Positions 8,564 through 18,844 of a DNA stretch of 64,000 nucleotides are shown piece by piece (the first letter of the stretch is position 1; the number at the start of each line of letters is the position of its first letter). Below the pieces are notes generated by a model. The model searched no databases. It was not told where the DNA came from and was given only the letters and a program-made list of their open reading frames with translations. The position numbers and the translations under genes were made by a program. The DNA is from Lacrimispora amygdalina (GTDB lineage: Bacteria > Bacillota > Clostridia > Lachnospirales > Lachnospiraceae): positions 56,431 through 120,430 of the forward strand of contig NZ_QOHO01000023.1 in assembly GCF_003432035.1 (NCBI RefSeq). Reading direction: 5' to 3'.

Positions 8564-9550
8564 TTATTGTTGTGTTCCTCCTGTTTCTTCTGTTGATTCC
8601 TCATTTTCCTTATTGTAATCCAGATTTCGCTCAAACAGCTGGTTTAAAGAAATGGAGTCCCGGAACATCACTTCCTGGGAACCATTGACTGTGATCTGCA
8701 CCTTGTTGATGGAAGAGACCGCAGCCAGAGAATTCACGATGGAATAGATGGGAATATATTCTTTTACCTCCAGTGTGTTATTGAGAAATGAGGAGTCAAA
8801 ATTGATGTAACATACATTTTCATTAACGGAAACATTGAGTAACTTGGTATCCTTAGGCAGAGTGGGATTTAATCCCGGTCTGCCGGGACCTGCAATCAGC
8901 TGTTCAATTACCAGCTTTTCCAGAGAAGTATTGATGTTATGAACCACTTCTCTCGTTTCCTTAACCAGCTTCTCTCCGCTTTCATCTGAAAAATATAAAG
9001 ACAGCTCCGTCTTTTCAAAGGAGTTGACGTTACTGATATTATCTACAAAATCCGTACTCTGCATGGGCCCAACCGGGTTTCCGGTGCTGTCCATAAGAGG
9101 CTGTTCCGCCGTATAGATTGCCACGTATGCAATCCCCTTAATCTGGGTTAATGTCCTGACAAGAGCGGCCCTGCAAAGAATCTCCCTGGTACTGTTCATC
9201 ATGGCATAATTATTATCAAAATACAGATATAACACCGTATCTTCCAGTTTATACCGTTCAAATCCCACCTTGTCCGGGACCGCTGCCTGCCGGTCTAAAT
9301 CCTTTGGAACGTTACGAAGCTGTTCCATCAGATTTTTAATCTTCCAGTCTGTTTCCTCTTCTGATTCCTCTGCCGGCTTCTGGGGCATGGTATATGGCTG
9401 AGGCTCCATTTTTGTCATGGCTGAATTCAGATAGTAGATCTGATAAAGCTCCCCATCCTCTTTGCTTTCTTCGGGCGCTCTTCCTGAACAGCCAGATAAA
9501 CAGCATATCACAGACAGCAGGAAGATCAGTATACCGATTCGTCGCTTCAT
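8564..9550 (-). CDS. GerMN-domain lipoprotein
   Basis: A 328-residue exported lipoprotein with signal peptide and lipobox LSGC (Cys about residue 20). Two GerMN-like domains are visible, roughly residues 85-195 and 200-305 (EQLIAGPGRPGLNPTLPKDT; NVSVNENVCYINFDSSFLNN). GerMN proteins take part in spore germination or envelope assembly. It lies directly after a sensor kinase gene and before comEC, with AGGAGG in its tail serving comEC translation. Confidence 0.82.
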   Translation of the reverse strand: MKRRIGILIFLLSVICCLSGCSGRAPEESKEDGELYQIYYLNSAMTKMEPQPYTMPQKPAEESEEETDWKIKNLMEQLRNVPKDLDRQAAVPDKVGFERYKLEDTVLYLYFDNNYAMMNSTREILCRAALVRTLTQIKGIAYVAIYTAEQPLMDSTGNPVGPMQSTDFVDNISNVNSFEKTELSLYFSDESGEKLVKETREVVHNINTSLEKLVIEQLIAGPGRPGLNPTLPKDTKLLNVSVNENVCYINFDSSFLNNTLEVKEYIPIYSIVNSLAAVSSINKVQITVNGSQEVMFRDSISLNQLFERNLDYNKENEESTEETGGTQQ

Positions 9551-9567
9551 CCCTGTCCCTCCTGTTC

Positions 9568-11010
9568 CTAAGAAATATAGGTAAGAGGAATACGTACGGT
9601 AAAAGTGGTACCCTCTCCCTCTTTGCTCTGAAGCTTGATGGCTCCCTGATGCATCAGCACAATTTTTTTCGTAATGGACAAACCAAGACCGGTTCCTCCC
9701 GTTTCTCTGGATCTTGCCTTATCCACCCGGTAAAAACGGTCAAAAACACGTTCCTGGAATTCTTCGGAGATTCCGATTCCTGAATCAGCAACCTTTACAT
9801 AAAAGAACTTATGATCTGCATCCAGTGTCACCCGGACCCAGCCTCCTTCCACGTTGTATTTGATGGCATTCTCCACAAGATTGCTCAGCGCCAGAGACAG
9901 CTTCATCTCATCCACATCTGCGGTGACTTCCCGCATGCTCTCAAAAGTCAGCTCAATATTTCTCTTTCCTGCAATGGGGCGGAGCCGCTTTAAAATCAGT
10001 TCCAGCAGCCCGTTAATTTTAACCTGGGCCACGTTTAAGTTTGCTCCTGCCGTCTTATCCATTCGTACCAGAGCCAGGAGATCGTCGATAATTTTATTCT
10101 CTCTTTCAATCTCTTCTGAGATATCACTTAAAAATTCCCGGTACAGCTCCACAGGAGCATCCTCCATGCCAATCAGAGAATCTGCCAGAACGCGAATCGA
10201 GGTAATGGGAGTTTTTAATTCATGAGATACGTTGGAAACAAACTCTTCCCTTGACTTGTCCACCGCTTTTAACTTCTTTAAGGTGGTATTAATGGAATCA
10301 GAGATCTGCCTGGTTTCCTTATAGATACGGGAACTGATATCTTCATCTAAATTCCCCTCTGCAGCCCGGTTTAACAGCCGCTGCAGCTCACGAAACGGCT
10401 TCATCAGAAGCTTTACAATAAGAACTGCCGCAATTGCCAGTATGGAAACAATTAAAAGCTGCAAAAATGCGCTTTTATCCGATACTGCAACAATCCTGTT
10501 TAAAAGATCCTCAGAAGATGCCGTCACAATCATGACACCGTCTATCTCCTTGTCCTGGCTGTTGGAATAGATGGGAATTGTGAGAGAAAAATATCTTTTT
10601 TCCTGATTATATTTGCTGCTGTTTTCGCCGTTAAAGCATCGGATCACTTCCTCCGACACATTGGTCTTTCCTGCTGATAAGGAAAACGTATCGCCGATAA
10701 TGCGGAAGCTCTTGTTGATAATTACAATTCTTCCGTTAAACATATCCGCTTTCACAGTCATCTCATTGTCCAGCAGGGGATCCTTGGGATCCATGGTTAA
10801 ATATCCAATCCTGGTCATCTTGTTGCTTAATATCCAGCACTGGTTCTGGATCTCCTGCATTCTGGAATCGATGAGATTTTGCCGGAATGCTCCAAGCAGG
10901 ACAGAACTTCCTATAAAGACAGGAATACTTCCTATAAACAAAAAGACGAGAATCAGGGTGACCTGCAGGCTTATGGTGGGCTTTCGGCGGAATTGTTTAT
11001 CCTGAAACAT
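9568..11010 (-). CDS. Membrane sensor histidine kinase
   Basis: A 480-residue kinase. Transmembrane segments lie near residues 15-38 and 182-202, flanking an extracytoplasmic sensor of about 140 residues. A HAMP domain follows, then HisKA (FVSNVSHELKTPITSI, phospho-acceptor His) and HATPase_c (NLVENAIKYN, DSGIGISEEFQERVFDRFYR, GGTGLGLSI). The ATG at 11010 has GGAGGGG seven bases upstream and is preferred over a GTG at 11016. The architecture is WalK/PhoR-like. No response regulator gene adjoins it, which is unusual. Confidence 0.9.
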   Translation of the reverse strand: MFQDKQFRRKPTISLQVTLILVFLFIGSIPVFIGSSVLLGAFRQNLIDSRMQEIQNQCWILSNKMTRIGYLTMDPKDPLLDNEMTVKADMFNGRIVIINKSFRIIGDTFSLSAGKTNVSEEVIRCFNGENSSKYNQEKRYFSLTIPIYSNSQDKEIDGVMIVTASSEDLLNRIVAVSDKSAFLQLLIVSILAIAAVLIVKLLMKPFRELQRLLNRAAEGNLDEDISSRIYKETRQISDSINTTLKKLKAVDKSREEFVSNVSHELKTPITSIRVLADSLIGMEDAPVELYREFLSDISEEIERENKIIDDLLALVRMDKTAGANLNVAQVKINGLLELILKRLRPIAGKRNIELTFESMREVTADVDEMKLSLALSNLVENAIKYNVEGGWVRVTLDADHKFFYVKVADSGIGISEEFQERVFDRFYRVDKARSRETGGTGLGLSITKKIVLMHQGAIKLQSKEGEGTTFTVRIPLTYIS

Positions 11011-11037
11011 GGTCACACCCCTCCAATCTTCGACTTA

Positions 11038-11904
11038 TCATAGCTGTATTTCTTTGGTACAGGCAACCGCCAGCGCCCCCGGCCCGATATGGCAGGCCAC
11101 GCTGAGAGAAAGGTGATCCACATAGATCTCTCCTGTTTCCGGAAATAGTTCTTCAAGCTCCCGTTTGAATTCCAGGGCAGCTTCCAGACTGTCTGAGTGT
11201 ACAACTGCCATATGAGTTTTCTCTCCTTTTGGATCTTTAAAACGTTCATCCATATCTTTTTTTATAGCAGCAACCATCATGGCTTTTGCCTGTTTCATGG
11301 TTCTTGCTTTTGCAAAAGCATCAAGCTTTTCTCCCTGTATGGTAAGTACCGGCTTAATCCGCAGAAAACTTCCAAGCAGTGCGGCAGCAGGGGTGATTCT
11401 TCCGCCCTTTTTTAAATATTCCAGGGTATCTAAGGTGATATAAATGGTAGAGTCCATCTTTGTCTCCTCTAACTTCTCCTTAATCGCCTGGGGGCTTATT
11501 CCCTGATCTGCCATCTCCTTCGCATCAAGTACAGACTGTCTCTGGGTCACGGAGATTCTCTGATTATTAACAACATACACCTTCCCTTCAAAATCCTCTG
11601 CCAGCATAATGGCTGTCTGGCAGGAACTGCTTAATCCGCTGGACATGGGTATGTGCACAATGGCTTCATATTCCTTTAGCAGGTCATTCCATAAATCCAT
11701 TACATCACCGGGAGATGGCTGTGAGGTGGAAATATCCGCGCCGCTTGCCAGCTTTTCATAAAACTCCTTCTGGCTTAAGCTGATATCCTCATAATACATC
11801 TCTCCATCCATCATAAATGGCATGGGAATGACATAAATTCCAGCTTCCTTCCCCTGCTTCTGGGTAATTCCGCTGTTGCTGTCTGTAACAATCGCTACTT
11901 TCAT
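11038..11904 (-). CDS. DegV family fatty-acid-binding protein
   Basis: A 288-residue DegV/FakB-type protein. These bind a fatty acid and present it to the FakA kinase. Family motifs are IVTDSNSGI at the N-terminus, ISTSQPSPGD, HIPMSSGLSSSCQTA and the C-terminal HIGPGALAVAC. A good AAAGGAG site precedes ATG at 11904. It lies between an ABC exporter and the sensor kinase on the same strand, and no fakA is in the window. Confidence 0.9.
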   Translation of the reverse strand: MKVAIVTDSNSGITQKQGKEAGIYVIPMPFMMDGEMYYEDISLSQKEFYEKLASGADISTSQPSPGDVMDLWNDLLKEYEAIVHIPMSSGLSSSCQTAIMLAEDFEGKVYVVNNQRISVTQRQSVLDAKEMADQGISPQAIKEKLEETKMDSTIYITLDTLEYLKKGGRITPAAALLGSFLRIKPVLTIQGEKLDAFAKARTMKQAKAMMVAAIKKDMDERFKDPKGEKTHMAVVHSDSLEAALEFKRELEELFPETGEIYVDHLSLSVACHIGPGALAVACTKEIQL

Positions 11905-11928
11905 TCCGGCTCTCCTTTATTTCTCAAA

Positions 11929-13698
11929 TTAAGTATTCTGCTCTGCTTCACTCACAGATGTATAAAGCTGGTAATACATGCCTTTCTTTAAAAGCAGTTC
12001 TTCATGACTTCCTTCTTCCACAATACTGTTGTCAGACAGAACTAAAATCCGGTCCGCGTTCTGTATGGTAGTAAGCCGGTGTGCGATCGTCACAGTTGTC
12101 CTTCCTTTGGAAAGCCGCTCTAAAGACTGGGAAACCAGCTGCTCGCTTTCATTATCAAGTGCAGAGGTCGCTTCATCGAGAATCAGAACCGGCGGATTTT
12201 TTAAGAACACTCTGGCAATACTGATCCGCTGCTTCTGACCGCCGGAAAGCTTCACTCCCCGCTCTCCTACATATGTATGGTATCCATCTTTTAATCCCAT
12301 GATGAATTCATGGGCTCCTGCCATCTTAGCCGCTGTAACCACCTCTTCCATGGAAGCACCCGGACGGCCGTATTCTATGTTCTCATATACAGTTCCTGAG
12401 AATAAATAAACATCCTGCTGCACGACTCCTACCGTGCTTCTTAAGCTCTTAAGCGTTACTTCCCTGATATCCTGTCCGTCAATCAAAATTCTACCCTCTG
12501 TAGGGTCATAAAACCGTGGTACCAGGCTGCAAAGAGTTGTTTTTCCGCCTCCGGAAGGTCCTACCAGAGCCACCTTTTCTCCCTGTCTGATTTTTAAGTT
12601 AATATGAGACAGGACCGGATTACGGTCATCCGGATATTCAAAAGAGACGTCTTCAAAGGAGATCTCCCCTTTGATTTCCGTAAGAGGTCTTGCGCCTTCT
12701 TCATCAAAAATATCTACATTGGCATCCATCAGCTCCATGAAACGGTCAATCCCTGTCATACCTCTCTGAAACTGCTCCGCAAACTCAATAATTCTTCGTA
12801 TGGTAGCCAGTAACGTGCTGACATAAAGAGTGTATGCCACAAGATCTCCCGGTTCAATGAGACCTTTTATCATAAAAATACCGCCTGCAACGATCACCAC
12901 TACATACATCAGACCGTCAAACATCCGGATGGTATTCTGGAAAGCCGCCATATATTTATAAGTTTTTCGTTTAATCTGTAAGAATTCCTGATTGTCACGA
13001 TTGAATTTTTCAATCTCGATCTTCTCATTGGCAAAAGCTCTCACCACCCTGTTTCCAAGCAGGCTGTCCTCAATCCTGGCATTCAGTTCACCAATATGGT
13101 TTCTCTGGTGTTTGAACGCTTTCCTTACCTGAATATTAAAATAGGTGCAGGACACTGCCATGACTGGAATCAGCAGGAAAATGATAAGAGTCAGCGGAAG
13201 ATTGATCCCCGAGAGGATGACAAAAGAGATCACCGTCTTTAAAAATGCAATAAAAAATTCTTCGGGACAGTGATGGGCAAACTCCGTCACGTCAAATAAA
13301 TCGCTGGTAATCCGTGACATAATCTGCCCGATCTTGGTATTATTAAAATAATTATCGGAAAGCTTCTGAAGATGGCTGAACGCATCCTCTCTCATATCCG
13401 TCTCTATGGCCGCTCCCATCACATGACCGGTATATGCCATATAAAAGCTTGCCATGCCGTCAATGATCCTGAGTCCGAAATAAAGTGCACCGATGCTTAA
13501 AATGGTACGGATAGTCAGTGCCGAAATATCCCGCAGCCCCTGATTGGTAATAAACCGAAGAATCAGGGGCAGCACCATCTCACAAATGGTGGTTAAGGAC
13601 GCACAGAACAAGTCCATCACCATAATCTTTTTATATTTTTTATAATATGGCGCAAACCGCCTCAGCAATATGCCTGTTCTCATCTCTTTTTGATTCAT
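11929..13698 (-). CDS. ABC transporter, fused permease and ATPase (exporter type)
   Basis: A 589-residue half-transporter. Six membrane helices span residues 1-310. The ATPase has Walker A GPSGGGKTT, signature LSGGQKQR and Walker B VLILDEATSALD followed by the switch His (IAHRLTT). It is of the MsbA/multidrug-lipid exporter type and probably works as a homodimer, since only one half-transporter gene is present. Substrate cannot be told from sequence. Confidence 0.92.
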   Translation of the reverse strand: MNQKEMRTGILLRRFAPYYKKYKKIMVMDLFCASLTTICEMVLPLILRFITNQGLRDISALTIRTILSIGALYFGLRIIDGMASFYMAYTGHVMGAAIETDMREDAFSHLQKLSDNYFNNTKIGQIMSRITSDLFDVTEFAHHCPEEFFIAFLKTVISFVILSGINLPLTLIIFLLIPVMAVSCTYFNIQVRKAFKHQRNHIGELNARIEDSLLGNRVVRAFANEKIEIEKFNRDNQEFLQIKRKTYKYMAAFQNTIRMFDGLMYVVVIVAGGIFMIKGLIEPGDLVAYTLYVSTLLATIRRIIEFAEQFQRGMTGIDRFMELMDANVDIFDEEGARPLTEIKGEISFEDVSFEYPDDRNPVLSHINLKIRQGEKVALVGPSGGGKTTLCSLVPRFYDPTEGRILIDGQDIREVTLKSLRSTVGVVQQDVYLFSGTVYENIEYGRPGASMEEVVTAAKMAGAHEFIMGLKDGYHTYVGERGVKLSGGQKQRISIARVFLKNPPVLILDEATSALDNESEQLVSQSLERLSKGRTTVTIAHRLTTIQNADRILVLSDNSIVEEGSHEELLLKKGMYYQLYTSVSEAEQNT

Positions 13699-13706
13699 AC
13701 ATTCCT

Positions 13707-14870
13707 CTACTCTGTTATCCTAATGCTTTTTATCAGTTCCAAAGCCCAGTCTTTCTCCCCCGGTTTTCTGCTTACAATATTAATATTCATTCGCTGGTCT
13801 TTATAAAGTACCTGGGCAGATACTCCATATCTGGTTTCTCCCGGCTTCTCCTCCGGTTCATAAAAAGCCACCCTGACCTTCGCCTGATTCAGTTCAAAAT
13901 CCAGGATCTCCTCGGGTTTGCCCTGTTCAAACCACTGGGGCTTAAACTCCGCTTCCCGTCCTGCAAAGACCGCTGCATAAATATAATAATCATGACCGCC
14001 ATAATCCCTGCCGTCATAATAATGATCCATTGCGCTGTTGTCTTCCTCATCGTATAAGAAATTTCCCGGTATGGCAAAACTCATATTGCCGATCTTCCGG
14101 TAAACCAGATATTTTCTGCAACCAATGGAATCCTCAATATCCATGAGATTCACGGACTCCATCTTCATGGGAGTGTGTAAATCAAGAGCACAGACATCAA
14201 GATAAGTCTTCATTGGAAATGGAATATCCGGATCCATGACATATGCCTTTTCAAGAAGCTCTATAATTCTCTGATTTACATAAAAGTCCTGTGTGCTCCG
14301 CTGGGACGGCATGAAATAGCAGGACTGGTTTAAAAGAACCATCGCGCTGTTCCTATAATATCTGGCATCCTTTTGAAGATCATTCCATATGAAAAAATCC
14401 CTGGCAAATGCCACACTCATCCCGGAATGTACCATCCCGGCTATCTCTTTAAACGAAAAAGACCGGATGTGAGTAATCAGCTTTCCTTCCTGCCTGGATG
14501 GAACATAGTAAATGGCAGGCCAGCAAAACATGTATTCCCCTTTTTCACTCCAGCCGGATACCAGATCCATCAAATCGGAAAACCATTGGTAAAAATATTT
14601 TTGTCTCATGGCAAAAAAATCTCTTTTTAAGAAATAACCCGTCCGGTCTTCCACTTTAAGCTTTAGCTTCTTTTCCCGCGCGGCTTCTTCTAAAAACTCC
14701 ACCACTGCAGCATGAAACCCGGGTCCTGCAATGTTTGTCTGGCTCTCTCCCTGAAACCTGCGTTTATTCCAGTTAAACCAGATATATCCTTCCGGACACA
14801 GCTGGACAAGCAGCATTCCTTCAATGCGAAAACACTGATATCCCATCTTCTTCGCCAGCTCCTTCACCAT
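13707..14870 (-). CDS. Hypothetical protein, 387 residues
   Basis: A soluble protein rich in aromatic residues. No signal peptide or membrane helix is visible. I do not recognise a domain. Notable stretches include PEGYIWFNWNKRRFQGE, YYVPSRQEGKLITHIRSF and an acidic, Tyr/His-rich stretch (MDHYYDGRDYGGHDYYIYAA) near residue 295. The stop lies 8 nt before the ABC transporter start, so the two are probably co-transcribed. It could be a clostridial DUF. Confidence 0.7.
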   Translation of the reverse strand: MVKELAKKMGYQCFRIEGMLLVQLCPEGYIWFNWNKRRFQGESQTNIAGPGFHAAVVEFLEEAAREKKLKLKVEDRTGYFLKRDFFAMRQKYFYQWFSDLMDLVSGWSEKGEYMFCWPAIYYVPSRQEGKLITHIRSFSFKEIAGMVHSGMSVAFARDFFIWNDLQKDARYYRNSAMVLLNQSCYFMPSQRSTQDFYVNQRIIELLEKAYVMDPDIPFPMKTYLDVCALDLHTPMKMESVNLMDIEDSIGCRKYLVYRKIGNMSFAIPGNFLYDEEDNSAMDHYYDGRDYGGHDYYIYAAVFAGREAEFKPQWFEQGKPEEILDFELNQAKVRVAFYEPEEKPGETRYGVSAQVLYKDQRMNINIVSRKPGEKDWALELIKSIRITE

Positions 14871-15050
14871 AAGCTCCGCACACTGACGGTTCTAGGAAAA
14901 CCGGGAAAATAATTTTTTCTTGGGCTCCAAAGAAAATCTGATTCTTATACTCATCTGAAATCCTTCCTAACATACCTTTCTATATTCTATCGTATTTTTG
15001 TTAGAAATGGAAGCACAAAACGTACATGGACAAAGTAATTTTTATTCTTT

Positions 15051-15092
15051 TACAAAAAAGAAGACCCCCAGTACGTTTACTGGGAAGCCCTC
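15051..15092 (-). terminator. Terminator of gpmI
   Basis: On the minus strand CCCAGTA-AACG-TACTGGG with extended G-C pairing is followed by TTCTTTTTT, a short distance after the gpmI stop. The stretch 14871-15105 otherwise shows nothing gene-like. Confidence 0.8.
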
Positions 15093-15105
15093 TTATTCTT
15101 TCAAA

Positions 15106-16644
15106 TTACCGGACAAGCAGTGATTTTCCTGTCATCTCTTTTGGCTGCTTCATACCCATCAGTTCAATTAAGGTCGGTGCGATGTCTGCAAGACAGCCGC
15201 CCTCTCTCAGCTTACAGGCTGGATCCGCATTAACAAGAATGAAAGGTACCGGATTGGTTGTATGGGCTGTAAACGGTTCTCCTGTCTCATAATCCAGAAG
15301 CTGCTCTGCATTGCCATGATCTGCGCAGATAAACAGAACCCCGTTCATCTCCTTCACTGCATCTACAGTTCTTCCCACACATGCATCAACGGTCTCGATT
15401 GCCTTAATTGCAGCATCTTCAATACCGGTATGTCCTACCATGTCCGGATTGGCAAAATTAACGATGATGACATCGTATTTTCCTGAGGTAACAGCCTCAA
15501 CCAGTTTGTCGCAGACAACAGGAGCGCTCATCTCAGGCTGTAAATCATAGGTGGCAACCTTAGGAGACGGAACTAATATTCTGTCTTCTCCTTTATTCGG
15601 TTCTTCCACACCGCCGTTAAAGAAAAATGTTACGTGGGCATATTTTTCCGTCTCTGCAATTCTGGCCTGAGTCATGTTGTGACCGGCAAGGAATTCTCCA
15701 AATGTGTTGACAATGGATTCCTTTTTAAATGCAACCAGCTTATTATTAATTGTCTCATCATAATCAGTAAAGCAGACATAGGTCAGATTAAGACGCTTTT
15801 CTCTCTCAAATCCCTTAAACTCATCATCACAGAAGGCTCTGGTCAGCTCTCTTGCCCGGTCAGGACGGAAGTTAAAGAAGATGACGGAATCCCCGTCTTT
15901 TACAACAGCAACCGGTTCTCCGTTCTCTGTCACTACAAACGGCTCCACAAATTCATCATTCTTTTCTGCGTCATAGGAAGCCTGAATACCGGAAACAGCT
16001 GACTGGGCCTGATTTCCTTCTCCCTTTGTCAGCGCATCATAAGCCCGTTTTACACGGTCCCAGCGGTTATCTCTGTCCATCGCATAATAACGTCCGGAAA
16101 CAGATGCCACCTTACCTACACCAAGCTCTTTCATCTTCGCTTCCAGGGCTTCCACGTAGCTTTTGCCGGAAGCCGGAGGTGTATCACGGCCGTCTAAGAA
16201 GCAATGAACGTATACTTTTTCAAGACCATTTTTCTTAGCCAGTTCCAATAACCCGTAGATGTGGCCGATATGGCTGTGAACTCCGCCGTCTGATACCAGT
16301 CCCCACATATGAAGTGCAGAATTGTTCTTTTTGCAGTTTTCCACTGCCTGTAAAAATTCCGGAACAGTAAAAAAGTCTCCGTCTGAAATCGCTTTTGTAA
16401 TTCTGGTCAGTTCCTGATAAACGATGCGTCCTGCACCCATATTTAAATGGCCAACCTCGGAATTTCCCATCTGGCCATCCGGAAGACCTACTGCCAGACC
16501 GCTGGCATTGCCTTTTACGTAAGGGCACTGGCTCATCAGCTGGTCCATAACGGGAGTTCTCGCTTCACACACAGCATTATGGTCGCAGTTATTGTTTAAC
16601 CCGTATCCATCAAGGATCATTAATACAACCGGTTTCTTGCTCAT
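15106..16644 (-). CDS. gpmI: 2,3-bisphosphoglycerate-independent phosphoglycerate mutase
   Basis: The Mn-dependent mutase interconverting 3- and 2-phosphoglycerate, 512 residues. The N-terminal MILDGYGL metal site, the catalytic serine in QMGNSEVGHLN, the FLDGRDTPP loop, FFNFRPDRARELTRAF and the C-terminal HTGIEDA and CADHGNAEQ ligands are all present. GGAGAAC precedes ATG at 16644. It is the last gene of the gap-pgk-tpiA-gpmI block, separated from tpiA by a terminator. Confidence 0.97.
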   Translation of the reverse strand: MSKKPVVLMILDGYGLNNNCDHNAVCEARTPVMDQLMSQCPYVKGNASGLAVGLPDGQMGNSEVGHLNMGAGRIVYQELTRITKAISDGDFFTVPEFLQAVENCKKNNSALHMWGLVSDGGVHSHIGHIYGLLELAKKNGLEKVYVHCFLDGRDTPPASGKSYVEALEAKMKELGVGKVASVSGRYYAMDRDNRWDRVKRAYDALTKGEGNQAQSAVSGIQASYDAEKNDEFVEPFVVTENGEPVAVVKDGDSVIFFNFRPDRARELTRAFCDDEFKGFEREKRLNLTYVCFTDYDETINNKLVAFKKESIVNTFGEFLAGHNMTQARIAETEKYAHVTFFFNGGVEEPNKGEDRILVPSPKVATYDLQPEMSAPVVCDKLVEAVTSGKYDVIIVNFANPDMVGHTGIEDAAIKAIETVDACVGRTVDAVKEMNGVLFICADHGNAEQLLDYETGEPFTAHTTNPVPFILVNADPACKLREGGCLADIAPTLIELMGMKQPKEMTGKSLLVR

Positions 16645-16775
16645 AACTAGTTCTCCTTTTCCTTATGTTCATTCTATCGTAATTGTACTTGTTGCAATCA
16701 TGGTCTCCCAACACATTATTTTACATGATTTCGTAATTTCCTGCAACCTGGGAATGATAAAAAATTATCACGAAG

Positions 16776-16820
16776 CAAAAAGCTGCTCCCTGCCCGAAAG
16801 CAGACAGGAAGCAGCAGCTG
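16776..16820 (-). terminator. Terminator of tpiA
   Basis: On the minus strand an 11-bp-class GC-rich stem (GCTGCTTCCTG / CAGGGAGCAGC) is followed by TTTTTGC, immediately after the tpiA stop. Upstream of gpmI at 16645-16775 I see no further clear element. Confidence 0.85.
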
Positions 16821-16822
16821 TG

Positions 16823-17575
16823 TTATTTCTTATAATTGACAATATTTCCGAATTCCGGTTTTAAGGATGCTCCTCCTACAAGACCGCCGTCAATATCCGG
16901 CTGTGCAAAAAGTTCCGGTGCACTGCCGGCGGAAACAGAACCGCCATACTGAATCCGGATCGCCTGCGCTGTTGCCTCATCATAGATTTCAGCAATGCAG
17001 GAACGTATAGACTGGCATACTTCCTGGGCCTGCTCAGTCGTTGCAACCTTGCCTGTGCCGATTGCCCAGATGGGTTCATATGCGATCACTGCCTTAGCAG
17101 CATTCTCAGCCGGTATATTTAGGAATGCAATCTTGATCTGCTGACGGATCCAGTCAATGGTGATTCCCTGTTCTCTCTGGGTCAGTGATTCTCCGCAGCA
17201 GATAATAGGAGTGATTCCGTACTCAAAAGCCTTTAATGCTTTTTTATTAACGGTTTCATCAGTTTCTGCAAAATACTCTCTTCTCTCGGAATGACCGATT
17301 ACCACGTATTTTACACCTGCGTCCTTTAACATCGCCGGTGAAATCTCTCCGGTATAAGCGCCTTTATCTTCGAAATACATATTTTCAGCGCCGATGTGAA
17401 TGTTAGAACCTTTTGCTGCCTCCATGGCAGGAATGATGTCAATAGCCGGTACACAAAATACCACGTCTACATCATCACTGGCCACTAAAGGCTTTAACGT
17501 ATTAACAAGCTCCACCGCTTCGGTTGGAGTCATATTCATCTTCCAGTTTCCTGCAATAATTTTTTTTCTGGACAT
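16823..17575 (-). CDS. tpiA: Triose-phosphate isomerase
   Basis: Interconverts dihydroxyacetone phosphate and glyceraldehyde 3-phosphate, 250 residues. The substrate-binding GNWKMN, electrophilic His in VIGHSERR, catalytic Glu in [11 protein letters not shown] and the phosphate loop [17 protein letters not shown] are intact. It follows pgk by 19 nt on the same strand, with a weak ribosome site. Confidence 0.97.
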   Translation of the reverse strand: MSRKKIIAGNWKMNMTPTEAVELVNTLKPLVASDDVDVVFCVPAIDIIPAMEAAKGSNIHIGAENMYFEDKGAYTGEISPAMLKDAGVKYVVIGHSERREYFAETDETVNKKALKAFEYGITPIICCGESLTQREQGITIDWIRQQIKIAFLNIPAENAAKAVIAYEPIWAIGTGKVATTEQAQEVCQSIRSCIAEIYDEATAQAIRIQYGGSVSAGSAPELFAQPDIDGGLVGGASLKPEFGNIVNYKK

Positions 17576-17594
17576 AAAATAACCTTACCTTCCG

Positions 17595-18806
17595 TTATTT
17601 GTTATCTGCTGCTGCAACACCTGGCAGTTCTTTGCCTTCCAGGAACTCTAAGGATGCTCCACCTCCGGTAGAGATATGAGTCATCTTATCAGCAAAGCCA
17701 AGTCTCTTCACTGCATTTACGGAATCTCCTCCGCCGATTACGGTAGTAGCATCGCCAAGCTCTGCAACTGCTCGGCAGACTTCTAAGGTACCCTCTGCGA
17801 AGTTAGAGAATTCAAATACGCCCATCGGTCCGTTCCATACAACAGTCTTAGCGCCTTTTAATGCTTCCTTAAACAGCTCAATGGTCTTAGGTCCGATATC
17901 GAATCCTGACCATCCGGCATCAATGTTTTCTACCACTTTACGTTCTGTATCGTTGGAGAACTCCCTGCCTTCCACATTGTCGATAGGAAGAAGCAGTTTT
18001 ACACCTTTCTGCTCCGCTTTCTTAATCATCTCTAATGCGTAATCAAGCTTGTCTTCCTCACATAAGGAATTTCCGATCTCTTTGCCCTGGGCCTTAGCAA
18101 ACGTGTAAGCCATACCACCGCCGATAATTAAAGTATCAACCTTGTCAAGAAGGTTATTGATTACATTGATCTTATCGGAAACCTTTGCACCTCCCAGGAT
18201 AGCCACAAAAGGACGTACCGGGTTCTCAACTGCCTGTCCAAGGAACTTAATCTCTTTTTCCATTAAGTATCCGACTACATTCTCAGATGTATATTTGGTA
18301 ACACCTACGTTGGAACAATGAGCTCTGTGAGCAGTACCGAATGCATCGTTTACAAAGATTCCGTCGCAGAGAGAAGCAAGCTCTTTTGCATATACTTCTG
18401 CAGCATCATCTTTGCCGTATTTGGTCTCTTCCACTCTGTAACGGGTATTCTCAAGAAGAAGAACTTCTCCATCCTTTAATTCTGCAGCCACTTTCAGTGT
18501 CTCAGGACCAGTTACCTTAGGATCATTTACGAATTTAACTTCTACGCCAAGACGCTCGCTTAAAGCCGGAGCAACCGGTGCCAGAGATAACTCAGGAAGA
18601 GGCTCGCCCTTTGGTTTTCCCAGATGGGAGCATAAAATAACTTTAGCGCCCTGGTCAAGCAGCTTTTTTATAGTAGGAATCGCTCCGTCAATACGGTTAA
18701 AGTTCTGAATGACACCTTCCTTTAACGGTACGTTAAAATCACATCTTACAAGTACTTTCTTACCCTTTAATCCGGTTAAATCATCAACTGTTTTTTTATT
18801 AAGCAT
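17595..18806 (-). CDS. pgk: Phosphoglycerate kinase
   Basis: Transfers phosphate from 1,3-bisphosphoglycerate to ADP, 403 residues. The N-terminal RCDFNVPL, the basic-patch [26 protein letters not shown], and the C-terminal GPMGVFE and GGGDSVNAV nucleotide motifs are present. AAAGGAG precedes ATG at 18806. A terminator separates it from gap upstream. Confidence 0.97.
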   Translation of the reverse strand: MLNKKTVDDLTGLKGKKVLVRCDFNVPLKEGVIQNFNRIDGAIPTIKKLLDQGAKVILCSHLGKPKGEPLPELSLAPVAPALSERLGVEVKFVNDPKVTGPETLKVAAELKDGEVLLLENTRYRVEETKYGKDDAAEVYAKELASLCDGIFVNDAFGTAHRAHCSNVGVTKYTSENVVGYLMEKEIKFLGQAVENPVRPFVAILGGAKVSDKINVINNLLDKVDTLIIGGGMAYTFAKAQGKEIGNSLCEEDKLDYALEMIKKAEQKGVKLLLPIDNVEGREFSNDTERKVVENIDAGWSGFDIGPKTIELFKEALKGAKTVVWNGPMGVFEFSNFAEGTLEVCRAVAELGDATTVIGGGDSVNAVKRLGFADKMTHISTGGGASLEFLEGKELPGVAAADNK

Positions 18807-18828
18807 CTTTTTATGCTCCTTTCAGATT

Positions 18829-18843
18829 ATGTTGTTACAACAT
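18829..18843. promoter_or_regulatory. Perfect 15-nt palindrome in the gap-pgk gap
   Basis: ATGTTGTTACAACAT lies between the gap terminator and the pgk ribosome site. It does not match a Rex site (TTGTTAA-N4-TTAACAA). Its position would allow a repressor site or a 5' mRNA hairpin for pgk. Confidence 0.35.
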
Positions 18844-18844
18844 C

